A DNA stretch of 64,000 bases from NCBI GenBank assembly GCA_024637145.1, contig JAGXFQ010000041.1:1-64000 (forward strand), in the 5' to 3' direction. Source of the stretch: Desulfobulbaceae bacterium (GTDB taxonomy: Bacteria; Desulfobacterota; Desulfobulbia; Desulfobulbales; SURF-16). The translations under genes and the position numbers were made by a program. The first letter of the stretch is position 1. Every line of letters begins with the position of its first letter. A model generated the notes under the pieces. It did not search any database. It worked only from the letters and a program-made list of their open reading frames with translations, and was not told the DNA's origin. This document shows, piece after piece, positions 36,177 through 45,170 of the stretch.

Positions 36177-36596
36177 ATGAACAGACATGTATGGGTGGGA
36201 GTGATCATCACCGGGCTGCTCTTGCTGGCAGGGAATGCCGGCGCCAAAGAAATTAACCTCGCCCCGGGAGAAATCTACCGGCAGGGAGGCCTCATCGTTA
36301 CCTGCGGGGAATCGGCAACAGATGCCCCTCTGGTCCTCAAGGACTGCCAGTACTGGGACGATTTTCATAAAAAGTGTCTGTTTGAAAAAACGATCTATAT
36401 GTATAAAAAACTTGAATGCGTTGAAGAATGCCAGCACTGGGATGAATTCAGCAAGACCTGCAATTACCAGACAAAATGTGTTTTCTACCCGGACCAGAAG
36501 GCCTTTGTGCGCGTTACCTGTGAAGAATTTGATGACTTCAGCAATGTCTGCGTGAAAAAAAAGGAGAGCAGGATAGGGCCCGGAGCAAAAAGATAA
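36177..36596 (+). CDS. Secreted protein with three CxxxDxFxxxC motifs, unknown function
   Basis: From the ATG at 36177, preceded by AAGGA, it has 139 residues. Residues 1-23 look like a signal peptide cut after AGA. Three evenly spaced motifs follow: CQYWDDFHKKC (57-67), CQHWDEFSKTC (85-95) and CEEFDDFSNVC (115-125), with extra cysteines at 43, 81 and 101. This suggests a repeating disulfide-stabilised or metal-binding unit of 28-30 residues in the periplasm. I do not recognise the family. It stands alone between leftward operons. Confidence 0.75.
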   Translation: MNRHVWVGVIITGLLLLAGNAGAKEINLAPGEIYRQGGLIVTCGESATDAPLVLKDCQYWDDFHKKCLFEKTIYMYKKLECVEECQHWDEFSKTCNYQTKCVFYPDQKAFVRVTCEEFDDFSNVCVKKKESRIGPGAKR

Positions 36597-36607
36597 GAGG
36601 CATATTT

Positions 36608-37300
36608 TCAGTCCTCCATGGTTAGAGTTGCTTTCAGGGGCAGGTGGTCTGAGGCCAGCCGGGCCAGCGGGCTGGAGTGGGCTGCCATGGTTGTCAGGGC
36701 AGAACGCGGCTCCACCCACAGGCGGTCCAGGGCGAATATGGGCCACTGGCCCGGAAAGGTGGCGCAGTGGGGGGTAGGCTGGAAATGGGCATGCAGCCAG
36801 CGCAGGATGCGTCCCCACAGGAACCACTCATTGAGGTCCCCCAGCAGCACAGAGATATCAGCGGGCTGTGACGCAAAGAGCGGCAGCAGCTGGCGCACCT
36901 GCTGGCGGCGCTCCCACGGCTTCAGCCCCAGATGCGTTGCCACCACCTGCAGGCATTTTCCTTGCCAGTCCAAGGTGATATCAAGGGCTCCCCGTGGTTC
37001 CCGTCCCGTCCGGCTCAGGTCAACCCGGTTCACGGTGAGGACGGGAACCCGGGTCAACAGGGCATTGCCGTAATGACGGCTGTCTCTGAGCAGGGTGGAG
37101 CCGGCAAGGGCGCTGTAACCGGTTTTTACGGCCAGATAATCGAGCAGATCATACGCCCCGATTCTATGGTGTTCCACTTCCTGCAGCGCCACGATATCGG
37201 CATTGAGTTCCCGCAGCACGCCGATGATCCGGTCTGGATCGAAACGGCCATCCATGCCGATGGCGGCATGGATGTTATAGGTGGCGATTGTTATCTGCAT
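36608..37300 (-). CDS. Endonuclease/exonuclease/phosphatase (EEP) family hydrolase
   Basis: The protein has 230 residues with all EEP signatures: TYNIHAAIG (near 6), the metal glutamate in ALQEVEHH (near 38), THLGLKPWERRQQ (near 121), GDLNEW (near 153) and the catalytic SDHLPL (near 216). No signal peptide. It is the third gene of an operon after an HD-GYP-like protein and a PLD-VTT fusion. A comparable trio in E. coli (ybhP next to clsB/ybhO) suggests a role linked to phospholipids, but the substrate is open. Confidence 0.85.
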   Translation of the reverse strand: MQITIATYNIHAAIGMDGRFDPDRIIGVLRELNADIVALQEVEHHRIGAYDLLDYLAVKTGYSALAGSTLLRDSRHYGNALLTRVPVLTVNRVDLSRTGREPRGALDITLDWQGKCLQVVATHLGLKPWERRQQVRQLLPLFASQPADISVLLGDLNEWFLWGRILRWLHAHFQPTPHCATFPGQWPIFALDRLWVEPRSALTTMAAHSSPLARLASDHLPLKATLTMED

Positions 37301-37348
37301 GCGATGATTGCCGCCTTCTCTCCTGGATGCGCTCTGCCTGCCGGTTCC

Positions 37349-38677
37349 TTACCTGGGGCGGGGGCAGCGGTCATCCGTCTCATTGTGGTTGTCGAGCAGG
37401 CCGCATTCCGCCAGAAAGTGGCGGTGGGTTTGGTCGGCGCCGACCTGGGCCTTGTAGCGCCGGTCATTAATCTCGCTGCTGTGATCATGGATCAGGGCGA
37501 CAAAATCCTGGTCGAGCTTATGATGGGCGGCCATATCCTTCATGATTTTATTGGTGCCGGTCACGGTGAGCCCGCAACGATAGGGGCGGTCCTCCATCAG
37601 GGCGGTAAAGGTGTCGGCAACGGCCAGGATGCGGGCCCCTTCGGGTATTTCGGCGCCCCTCAGCCGGTACGGATATCCGGAGCCGTCCAGGCGTTCGTGG
37701 TGCGCGGCCGCCCATTGGCAGATGTCAGCGAAGCTTTTGATGTTGCGCAATATTTCCGCTGAAAAATAGGGATGTTTGTAGATAATGGCAAAATCATCGC
37801 TGGTCAGCCTCTGATGCTTCTCAAGAAGTTCCGTGGGCACCACCAGTTTGCCGATATCATGCAGCAGTCCGGCCATCCGCACCCGGTCGGGGTCCTCTTT
37901 CTGAAAACCGCTGTGGGTGGCAATGGCAACGGCAACCGCCGCCACCCCGCTGGAATGGGTGGCGGTGAACCGACTCCTGAAATCGATGACCCGTCGGAAC
38001 ATTGCCGCCAGCTCCAGCATTTCGCTGCGCCCTAATGCCATTGCTCCCAAGGGGAAACGCTGCTGGAGAAGAGTGCGGAGATTCGGAGAGGTCAGATCAA
38101 GCCAGAAGGCCTCTTTATCCGCCACCTGCAGGAAGGCCTCCACCTGCCGGGGCACAAACATATCCCCTGATCCTGCTTTGATATGCTGGATAATATCCGC
38201 CTTCTGGCTCAGGATCTCCCTCTGGGGATCGATCCGCACGGCAATGCGGTCGGCCAGGTGGATGATATGGCTGAGCAGCGGGACCTCCTCGCCCCCGGCC
38301 ACCATGCCTTCACCGTTTCGCCAGTATGTGTGGTGGAAGCGGATAATGCGGGCCAGATCGGCAAAGGGCGCAAATCCCGCCAGTAGGAAATATCCCGGCC
38401 GGGTATGACGATCCGGATTGATTACTTCAAAATCGAATGATTCCAGCCGGGTCCGGATGGAGAGCCCGCCGATGTCATGCACGGCAGCGGCCAGGATAAG
38501 CCGGCTCAGACGGTGCTGGTCCAGGCCCAGGGCCTGGCCGATGGTGGCGGCCGCAAAAGAGACCTTCTGGTGATGGCCCACCAGTATCCGGCTGATCAGG
38601 TCCGTGGCGGCGGTAATGCCGCTGAGCAGGGGATATAATTCTATATGGGTCTTTTGGTCTGTTTCTGGTGGCATCAC
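37349..38677 (-). CDS. Two-domain HD/HD-GYP phosphohydrolase
   Basis: The protein has 442 residues. The N-terminal HD-like domain has AAAVHDIGG (near 65) and RFHHTYWRNGEG (near 112). The C-terminal HD-GYP-like domain has LLHDIGKLVVP (near 270) and HHERLDGSGYP (near 318). HD-GYP proteins cleave cyclic di-GMP, and both HD pairs look intact. The hydrophobic, Met-starting N-terminus is not a clear signal peptide. Its ATGA start overlaps the stop of the PLD-VTT gene. Confidence 0.85.
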   Translation of the reverse strand: MMPPETDQKTHIELYPLLSGITAATDLISRILVGHHQKVSFAAATIGQALGLDQHRLSRLILAAAVHDIGGLSIRTRLESFDFEVINPDRHTRPGYFLLAGFAPFADLARIIRFHHTYWRNGEGMVAGGEEVPLLSHIIHLADRIAVRIDPQREILSQKADIIQHIKAGSGDMFVPRQVEAFLQVADKEAFWLDLTSPNLRTLLQQRFPLGAMALGRSEMLELAAMFRRVIDFRSRFTATHSSGVAAVAVAIATHSGFQKEDPDRVRMAGLLHDIGKLVVPTELLEKHQRLTSDDFAIIYKHPYFSAEILRNIKSFADICQWAAAHHERLDGSGYPYRLRGAEIPEGARILAVADTFTALMEDRPYRCGLTVTGTNKIMKDMAAHHKLDQDFVALIHDHSSEINDRRYKAQVGADQTHRHFLAECGLLDNHNETDDRCPRPR

Positions 38678-40833
38678 TCTCCTGCTTCCCGTCTTGATTG
38701 TTTTTTGGCCGTTTTCTTTTGGCGTTTCAGCAACCAGCGGCTCACGGCCCAGGTGGTCAGGCCAATGGCTACGGCCAGGGCCAGCAGGGTGGCGATGGCG
38801 GAAGCCTCGGGGGCCTGGATGGCGCTGACCACCTGATCAGAAAAAAAGGTAAGGGCAAGAATGCCCGGGGCCATGCCCGCCAGGGTGCCCACAATGAAGT
38901 CCCGCAGGCTGATATGGGAAGCCCCGGCCATGAGATTGATCACAGTGAAGGGGGCCACCGGCACCACCCGGAGGGTGATGATGGAGAGCACTCCCTGCCG
39001 CGCCAAGCGACGGCTGAGCCGGCTGACCCGGAGCTGTGACAGGTTGCGGATCATCTCCTGGCCCAGATGGCGGCCAAGGGCATAGGTAACCAGGGCGCTC
39101 ACCGCAGCACCCAGCAGTGCGTAAACAAAGCCGTAAAAGGCGCCAAAGGCCACGCCAGTGGCAATGATCATCAAGGTGACCGGGAAGATCAGGAGGCCGC
39201 CGACAATGTACAAAGCGGCAACAATAAGCGGCGCTTGCCAACTGCCGCGCAGGGTGGCGAGGTTATTGAGTATCTCGTTGATGTCCAGCCATTCTTTAAG
39301 CGGTGTCCAGCGCCAGGCCGCCGCCAGCAGGAGGGCCACCCCCAGAATGGCCACCAGGATGATGAGTCTGCCTCTGGCCGCTCTCTTGTCCTGGTCATCG
39401 ATAAACCCCCGGGCCAGTTGGTCCGGGTCAATGGGCTGCTCAGGATCGGCAATCTGGAGGTCAGGCACCAGGTCATCCACTTCTTTTGAGATGCGAAAGG
39501 GCAGGGGCGTGAGTGTCCTGCCCGGGCTGCGCAAGGATTCAATGGCCCGGATGAGAGATTGCTCCTGGGCCATGGCTGCATCAACCGTGGAGGGGGAAAC
39601 GTCAAGGTGTTCGGCCAGCAGGCGGTTGCGGAAAGCGGCGATGGCCGCCTTCAGACGCTTTTGCCCTCCGGCCTCCAGGGCCAGATCGCATTCCGTGTCA
39701 AGGCCCATGGAACGATTGTTGTAGTTGGCCGAACCTATGCGGATCAGCTCATTATCGATGATCAGGACCTTGGAATGCACATTAAGGCATTGCTGGCCCA
39801 GATCGGGCAGCAAGGGGTAATAGAGACGCAGACGGTCATGATGATCCGCCTCCACAAGTTGCTTGAGCAAGCGCTCCCGCAGGACGTCCATGGTGTAGTG
39901 GGAGAGCCAGCCCGTGGTCTCCTCCGGCAGGATGATGACAATCTCCGGGCCATCATCTTCCTCCAGCCGCCGGGCCAGGGCCTCACCTATCTTCAGGGCG
40001 GTGAAATATTGGTTCTCCAGAAAAATCATCTTCTGGGCCGCACCAATGGCGGCAAGCAGCAGCCGCTCTATCTCCCGCACCTCCTCCTGATCCTTGTAGG
40101 CCGGGTAGGTCCGGGCAATCCCCACCATCACCTCCTCGATATCCACAGCCACTCCGGGCGGCCAGGGGGCGGAGCCAGGAAGTGGCCCTGCTGCTCTGAT
40201 CTGCTGGCCGGTGGCCTGGTGCCAGCGCTTACGTGCCAGGTCGCCCAGGGCCCGGGCAATGTCGCCGCTCACCGCCACCTGCACGTCATGATAGGGCTGC
40301 GGAATGGTATCATTGAGATCACGGCGGCGGGAGTCATGGGCATCATGTTCGGAGGTGTCCCAGCGCCCCAGAGTGAAATCGAGGCCGCCCACAAAGGCCA
40401 CCTGGTCATCCACCACCACAATCTTCTGATGATGGGAAGCCCCCAAAGGGTGGCGGCTGTCCATGTGAAAATGGAGACGCCGGGGGCTTGTCCATTCCAT
40501 CTTGTAGATGGGCAGCCATTCCCGTTCCGGGGCGTAGATGATGGAATATTCCCAGTTCAGGACATGGACATGCAGCTGCGGTGTGTCCCTGACCATTCGG
40601 CCCAGGAAGTCGCCAAAGCGGACAGGCAGCCCGTCGGCAGCGGGTTCACGGATAAGCTCAAAGCGGCTGTCAATATCCCAGCCGATGATCAAGATCGAAT
40701 GGCGGGCCTGTTTCAGGGTCTCCCGCACCGCCTGGAAATAGTCAGCACCGTCCACCAGAAAGGTGACGCGCTCGGCCTGTTCGCGGCGCCAGCAGGTATC
40801 GCCCGGCTTGAGGATGGAGGAATGGGTCATCAT
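38674..40833 (-). CDS. Phospholipase D/cardiolipin synthase-like domain fused to a VTT (DedA-like) membrane domain
   Basis: The protein has 719 residues. The soluble N-terminal half has two HKD motifs, HHQKIVVVDDQ (near 133) and HSKVLIIDNELIRIGS (near 353), as in phospholipase D and cardiolipin synthases. After a linker a TM segment (near 495) leads into a VTT/SNARE-associated domain with several TM helices (about 530-700), including FGAFYGFVYALLGAAVSA. VTT domains belong to the DedA/TMEM41/TMEM64 group with lipid-scramblase activity. AGGAG lies upstream of the ATG. It heads the operon with the HD-GYP-like and EEP genes. Confidence 0.9.
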   Translation of the reverse strand: MMTHSSILKPGDTCWRREQAERVTFLVDGADYFQAVRETLKQARHSILIIGWDIDSRFELIREPAADGLPVRFGDFLGRMVRDTPQLHVHVLNWEYSIIYAPEREWLPIYKMEWTSPRRLHFHMDSRHPLGASHHQKIVVVDDQVAFVGGLDFTLGRWDTSEHDAHDSRRRDLNDTIPQPYHDVQVAVSGDIARALGDLARKRWHQATGQQIRAAGPLPGSAPWPPGVAVDIEEVMVGIARTYPAYKDQEEVREIERLLLAAIGAAQKMIFLENQYFTALKIGEALARRLEEDDGPEIVIILPEETTGWLSHYTMDVLRERLLKQLVEADHHDRLRLYYPLLPDLGQQCLNVHSKVLIIDNELIRIGSANYNNRSMGLDTECDLALEAGGQKRLKAAIAAFRNRLLAEHLDVSPSTVDAAMAQEQSLIRAIESLRSPGRTLTPLPFRISKEVDDLVPDLQIADPEQPIDPDQLARGFIDDQDKRAARGRLIILVAILGVALLLAAAWRWTPLKEWLDINEILNNLATLRGSWQAPLIVAALYIVGGLLIFPVTLMIIATGVAFGAFYGFVYALLGAAVSALVTYALGRHLGQEMIRNLSQLRVSRLSRRLARQGVLSIITLRVVPVAPFTVINLMAGASHISLRDFIVGTLAGMAPGILALTFFSDQVVSAIQAPEASAIATLLALAVAIGLTTWAVSRWLLKRQKKTAKKQSRREAGE

Positions 40834-41592
40834 GCTGCTCCTTCTGGCCAGGGAGATCTGCGGCCGCGGCGGCGGCAGGTCTGGCCTTTCTATCCCGGCC
40901 TTTTTTTGCAGCCGCCCTCCCTGGCCGGATCCCAGAGCCGGGCCAGCCTGAGGGGTTCAAGGATTTATCCTCCACTCCGGGGCGCCAATGGGTGCAGGGC
41001 AAAAAGGGCTATGAAAAATCAGAAAAGCAGGACAGTAGTGATCAGCCTAGCAAAACAAAAAATAATATTCAACGACAGAGAAGCCTCCCTGCCGGGGGGG
41101 CAAATCGTGGTTAATGACCGCTTGGCGGGATTGTCTTAGCGGGTGGGGGCAAGCAAAAATTTCAGGCATGAAGAAGGACCAGGCGGTCATAGCGGTTGAG
41201 TCCGGGGAGGAGAGTCGTCCTGGGTATCGTCGCCTGGTCTATGGAAGGAGCCGAAAAAAAATAATGGTGGCGGGAGGGTTCTCTTCTCTCGCGCCCGTGC
41301 TACCGGGGAACTATACGGAATTATAAGGAACCGCTAAATAAATGAAAAGGCGATTGACAGCAGTGGTGTCTGCTGTCCAGAATAGTCTTTGGAGACTTCC
41401 TTTTTAGGTCAGGTGTTCAAAAGGGGGAGGAGGGCACTTTCTTTAATAAAAGAAGCAAAGCAGGAGAGCCGTTATAGACAAGCTATCCTAAGAAGGCACA
41501 TTACAATTCGGACCACCGCTCTGCGCGAGCGGTGGTTAAGGTGGGGCGCTGCTCTTACGGAGCAGGGGCCCTTTCAACAAGGAGGAAAAATA
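40834..41592. other. Long intergenic region upstream of dfx
   Basis: This 760-bp stretch holds no gene I can support strongly. Two small rightward ORFs with weak ribosome binding sites (41011-41139, 42 residues; 41168-41326, 52 residues) are doubtful. A TTGACA at 41354-41359 has no good -10. Two hairpins sit near the 3' end, just before dfx. Confidence 0.5.
41512..41565 (+). promoter_or_regulatory. Two consecutive leader hairpins before dfx
   Basis: ACCACCGCT (41512-41520) pairs with AGCGGTGGT (41528-41536) around CTGCGCG. A second stem, CTGCTC (41549-41554) with GAGCAG (41560-41565), follows. The dfx ribosome binding site (AGGAGG) starts about 15 bp later. Neither hairpin has a T-run of terminator type. 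Confidence 0.5.
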
Positions 41593-41970
41593 ATGACCCA
41601 GAAACTGCAAATCTACAAGTGTGAAGTATGTGGGAATATTGTGGAAGTGCTTCATGAAGGAGAAGGTGAACTGGTCTGTTGCGGAGCGCCCATGAAACGC
41701 TTTCAGGAGAATACGGTTGACGCGGCAAAAGAAAAGCATGTGCCGGTGATCGAGAAGATCGAGGGCGGCTTCCGGATAAAGGTGGGCAGTGTGGCCCATC
41801 CCATGGAAGAGGGCCACTATATTGAGTGGATTGAAGCCATCACCGACAAGGGCGAGGTGTACCGCCAGTTTCTCAGCCCCGGTCAGGCGCCGGAGGCGGA
41901 GTTTAAAATCGAGGCGAGCAAGATACATGCCCGGGAGTACTGTAACGTCCATGGCCTGTGGCAAGGCTGA
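41593..41970 (+). CDS. dfx: Desulfoferrodoxin (two-iron superoxide reductase)
   Basis: Reduces superoxide to hydrogen peroxide without releasing O2, the usual defence of anaerobic sulfate reducers. The protein has 125 residues. Centre I ligands are C10, C13, C29 and C30 (desulforedoxin domain). Centre II ligands are H49, H69, H75, C117 and H120, and the E47-K48 pair near the active iron is present. ATG 41593 follows AGGAGGAA. The frame stays open upstream to 41389 but that part is non-coding in character. Confidence 0.97.
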   Translation: MTQKLQIYKCEVCGNIVEVLHEGEGELVCCGAPMKRFQENTVDAAKEKHVPVIEKIEGGFRIKVGSVAHPMEEGHYIEWIEAITDKGEVYRQFLSPGQAPEAEFKIEASKIHAREYCNVHGLWQG

Positions 41971-42148
41971 GCATGCCCCGGGGTAATGCAGAGGCCCTAT
42001 CGATAACGTCAGTTGCCAGGGGTTTTCAGCCTGGCTTGCCGATAAAAGTGGGCGCAATGTCGGGCGGGCCTGCCTTGCCGGGGAATATAAACGCCCCAGG
42101 TGGGCGTTGATACCGCTCAGATTTAAAAAAACCATCAGGAGATGTGCC

Positions 42149-42403
42149 ATGTATGCAAAAGAAGAATTGGTTAAGAAAATAATCGATCTTTATCCGGATA
42201 TCACTGAACACGGCATGGATCTCAGTGTTGAGTTTGATCCAAAAAAGAATGTGTGGGTGGTTGATCTGCAGAAAGACAACCATGAGCTGAAGCATCATCT
42301 GGAGTTGCCGGATGCCAATGACTGCATGGAAGGGAAGCAATGTGTCTCCCTGGGCCTGGAGATCGCCCAGCTCAGAAAGAATATAGAGGGAAAGCAGTAT
42401 TAA
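42149..42403 (+). CDS. Small conserved-looking protein of 84 residues, unknown
   Basis: ATG 42149 has AGGAGA 8 nt upstream. The product is acidic and soluble, with no signal peptide. It begins MYAKEELVKKIIDLYPDI and has a central beta-rich part (DLSVEFDPKKNVWVVDL) and a Cys pair (C59, C65) in CMEGKQC. I do not recognise it. It lies between dfx and korA on the same strand and may belong with oxidative-stress or electron-transfer functions. Confidence 0.65.
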   Translation: MYAKEELVKKIIDLYPDITEHGMDLSVEFDPKKNVWVVDLQKDNHELKHHLELPDANDCMEGKQCVSLGLEIAQLRKNIEGKQY

Positions 42404-42533
42404 CGGCCAAACCAGGTACCATTTTTTGTTATCAGAGGGGATTGGGGAAATGCTGCTGCATCTGCAGCGCCGCTAAAACGGCAGGTGTCCTGCCTTGGCA
42501 CGATTTTCCGCGTCCCGAGCCAGAGAGGGACTT

Positions 42534-44261
42534 ATGGACTACTCCATCAAAATCGGCGGTGAAGCGGGCCAGGGCATCCAGACCATTGGTGAAGGGTTGG
42601 GACGCATCTTCGCCCGCTCCGGCTATCACGTCTTTTCGCATCAGGATTATGAGTCGCGTGTCCGCGGCGGTCACAACTTCTATCAGCTCCGTTTTGCCAA
42701 CCACCCCCTGGCTGCTTCCCGGCAAAATATGGATATTCTGGTGGCCCTTGACCGCGAAAGCATTACCCGCCATGGCCAGGAACTGACCCCCAAAGGCAGG
42801 GTCATCTATGACGCTGCTGCCCTTGATTTCAGCAGCGATGACCCCGCCTTTCTGGCAATCCCCTTTGAAAAACTGGCTCAAGAGCAGGGGGGCTCCAAGA
42901 TCATGGCCAATACCGTGGCTACCGGCGCGGTGCTCGGCATGTTGGGTCTGGACCTGGATCTCTTATTGAAACTTATTGCCGCCCTGTTCCATAAAAAAGG
43001 GGATGCGGTGGTTGAGGCCAACCGCAATGCCGCCCGGGCCGGCTATCAGTTCGCCAGGGAGCATGGCGATGGGGTGAGCTTTGAGGTTGCTGCTGCTGAA
43101 GGGCAACAGCGGCTGCTCATTGGTGGCATCGAAGCCATAGGTCTGGGGGCCCTGGCCTCGGGATGTACCTTTTATGCCGCCTACCCCATGACCCCCTCCA
43201 CCGGCATCTTGAACTTTCTGGCCTCAAAGGGCAAGGAATATGGTGTGATGGTTGAGCAGGCCGAGGACGAGATTGCCGCCATTAACATGGCCTTGGGTGC
43301 CTCCTATGCGGGGCTGCGCGCCATGACCGGCACCTCCGGCGGCGGCTTTGCCTTGATGGCGGAAGGGCTCTCTCTGGCCGGCATGACGGAAACCCCCATT
43401 GTCATCGCCATGGGGCAACGGCCCGGTCCGGCCACCGGCCTCCCCACCCGCACTGAGCAGGGAGACCTGGGCTTTCTCCTGACTGCCGGCCATGGTGAAT
43501 TTCCCCGGGTCATTCTGGCCCCGGGTACGGCTGAGCAGGCATTTTATCTCACCAACAAGGCCTTTGAGCTAGCCGAAAAATATCAGATTCCGGTCTTCCT
43601 TCTCTTTGACACTTATCTGGGTGATTCCCAGTGGACCTATGACGGCTTGGATCTCAAGCAAGTGTCCTATCATGATTATCGGTTGCGGGGTGAGGCCTTT
43701 GGGGAGCAGCAGGATTATAAGCGCTATGCCCTTACCGACAGCGGCATCTCTCCCCTGGGCGTGCCGGGAGACGCCGCCCATCTGGTGGTGGTGGACAGTG
43801 ACGAACATGACGAGGAGGGCCATATTATTGAGGATAATGCCACCCGGAACCAGATGGTGGAAAAGCGTCTCTTCAGGAAACTGCCGCTCATCAAGGGCGA
43901 AATGGCGCCGCCTAAGCTTTACGGAGAGCAGGAGCCGCGGGTGGTGCTGGTGGGATGGGGCTCAACCTATGGGGTTATGAAGGAGGCCGTTGACGCCCTG
44001 GCAGAGTCAGAGAAGATTGCCATGCTCCATTTCAGTGAAATTTTTCCCCTGCCCGAGATGGCCCCTTTTGATTACCGCGCCTTCCTGGACCAGGTGCCGC
44101 TTGCCGTCTGCATTGAGTTGAATGCCACCGGCCAGTTCAGCCGGCTGCTGCGGGCTGAAACCGGCTTTGAGTTCAAGGCTGTCATCCACAAATATGATGG
44201 TAGACCCTTTACGGTTGAAGAATTGATAGGAGAGATCCATGGTCACCTTAAAGACATTTAG
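42534..44261 (+). CDS. korA: 2-oxoacid:ferredoxin oxidoreductase, fused gamma-alpha subunit
   Basis: The protein has 575 residues. Residues 1-180 form the gamma domain (KIGGEAGQGIQTIGEGLG), and residues 195-575 the alpha domain with the PMTPSTGILNFLASKG motif (near 221) and EDEIAAINMALGASYAGLRAMTGTSGGG. Such fused KorA proteins oxidise 2-oxoglutarate or branched 2-oxoacids to acyl-CoA with ferredoxin. The ATG at 42534 has GAGAGGGA upstream; a GTG-type start at 42495 would add a poor N-terminus. It overlaps korB by 23 bp. Confidence 0.92.
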   Translation: MDYSIKIGGEAGQGIQTIGEGLGRIFARSGYHVFSHQDYESRVRGGHNFYQLRFANHPLAASRQNMDILVALDRESITRHGQELTPKGRVIYDAAALDFSSDDPAFLAIPFEKLAQEQGGSKIMANTVATGAVLGMLGLDLDLLLKLIAALFHKKGDAVVEANRNAARAGYQFAREHGDGVSFEVAAAEGQQRLLIGGIEAIGLGALASGCTFYAAYPMTPSTGILNFLASKGKEYGVMVEQAEDEIAAINMALGASYAGLRAMTGTSGGGFALMAEGLSLAGMTETPIVIAMGQRPGPATGLPTRTEQGDLGFLLTAGHGEFPRVILAPGTAEQAFYLTNKAFELAEKYQIPVFLLFDTYLGDSQWTYDGLDLKQVSYHDYRLRGEAFGEQQDYKRYALTDSGISPLGVPGDAAHLVVVDSDEHDEEGHIIEDNATRNQMVEKRLFRKLPLIKGEMAPPKLYGEQEPRVVLVGWGSTYGVMKEAVDALAESEKIAMLHFSEIFPLPEMAPFDYRAFLDQVPLAVCIELNATGQFSRLLRAETGFEFKAVIHKYDGRPFTVEELIGEIHGHLKDI

Positions 44262-45090
44262 CGGTCCGCAGCCGGCCTGGTGTCCGGGCTGCGGAAATTT
44301 CGCCATCTTGAACACCTTCAAAGAGGTGATGGTTGAGCTCAAGCTTGAACCCCATCAGTTCACGGTGGTCTCGGGAATCGGCCAGGCGGCGAAACTGCCG
44401 CACTATACCAAGTGCAACACCTTCAATGGTCTGCATGGCCGCGCCTTGCCTGTGGCAACCGGCATCAGGCTGGCCAACCCTGCCATGCCGGTGATCGTCA
44501 CCACCGGCGACGGCGACTGTTACGGTGAGGGGGGCAACCATCTCCTGGCCGCTATGCGCCGCAACATCAATGTGAAGCTCTTTGTCCACAACAACCAGAT
44601 CTATGGCTTGACCAAGGGCCAGCCCTCTCCCACCAGTGATGAAGGCACCAGGGCCAAGAACGTTCCCGGCGGGGTGATCTCCCAGCCCTTGAATCCCATG
44701 GCCCTTGGGGTGGCCCTGGATTGCGGATTTGTGGCCCGGTCCTTTGCCGCTGATATGGAGCATCTCAAGGAGATGATGAAAGAGGCCATGAGTCACCAGG
44801 GGTTAGCCCTCCTCGATATCCTGCAGCCCTGTATCACCTTCAACAAGGTGAATACCTACAAATGGTATCGCGAGCGCGTCTATCATCTGGAGCCGGACTA
44901 TGATCCCGAAGACCGGCTCTCGGCCTTTGCCAAGGCCCTTGAATGGGGCGAGCGCATCCCCATAGGCGTCATCTACCGTAACAGCCGCCCGGCCTATGAG
45001 GAGCATGTGCCGGTGCTGGCAGGCGGGTCCCTGGTGCAGCAGGCCTTTGATCCTGCCAAGATCGAGGCCACGCTTCAGGATTTTTATTAA
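44239..45090 (+). CDS. korB: 2-oxoacid:ferredoxin oxidoreductase, beta subunit (TPP-binding)
   Basis: The protein has 283 residues. It shows WCPGCGNFAILNTF (near 14), IGQAAKLPHY (near 51), and the TPP/Mg motif GDGDCYGEGGNH (near 92). It pairs with KorA, whose end it overlaps. No separate ferredoxin (delta) gene is adjacent, as expected for the two-subunit type. The 2-oxoacid specificity cannot be read from the sequence. Confidence 0.92.
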   Translation: MVTLKTFSGPQPAWCPGCGNFAILNTFKEVMVELKLEPHQFTVVSGIGQAAKLPHYTKCNTFNGLHGRALPVATGIRLANPAMPVIVTTGDGDCYGEGGNHLLAAMRRNINVKLFVHNNQIYGLTKGQPSPTSDEGTRAKNVPGGVISQPLNPMALGVALDCGFVARSFAADMEHLKEMMKEAMSHQGLALLDILQPCITFNKVNTYKWYRERVYHLEPDYDPEDRLSAFAKALEWGERIPIGVIYRNSRPAYEEHVPVLAGGSLVQQAFDPAKIEATLQDFY

Positions 45091-45170
45091 AAAAAGGGGA
45101 CAGGACGTATGCCGTGATGATAACGGCGCCACGGCAGAGAGCTCGGCCCGATCAACAGGGGTGAAAGAGG

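Noticed and set aside
41011-41326. Two small ORFs (42 and 52 residues) upstream of dfx
   Set aside because: Ribosome binding sites are weak, the products resemble nothing, and composition is not clearly coding; mentioned only as possibilities.
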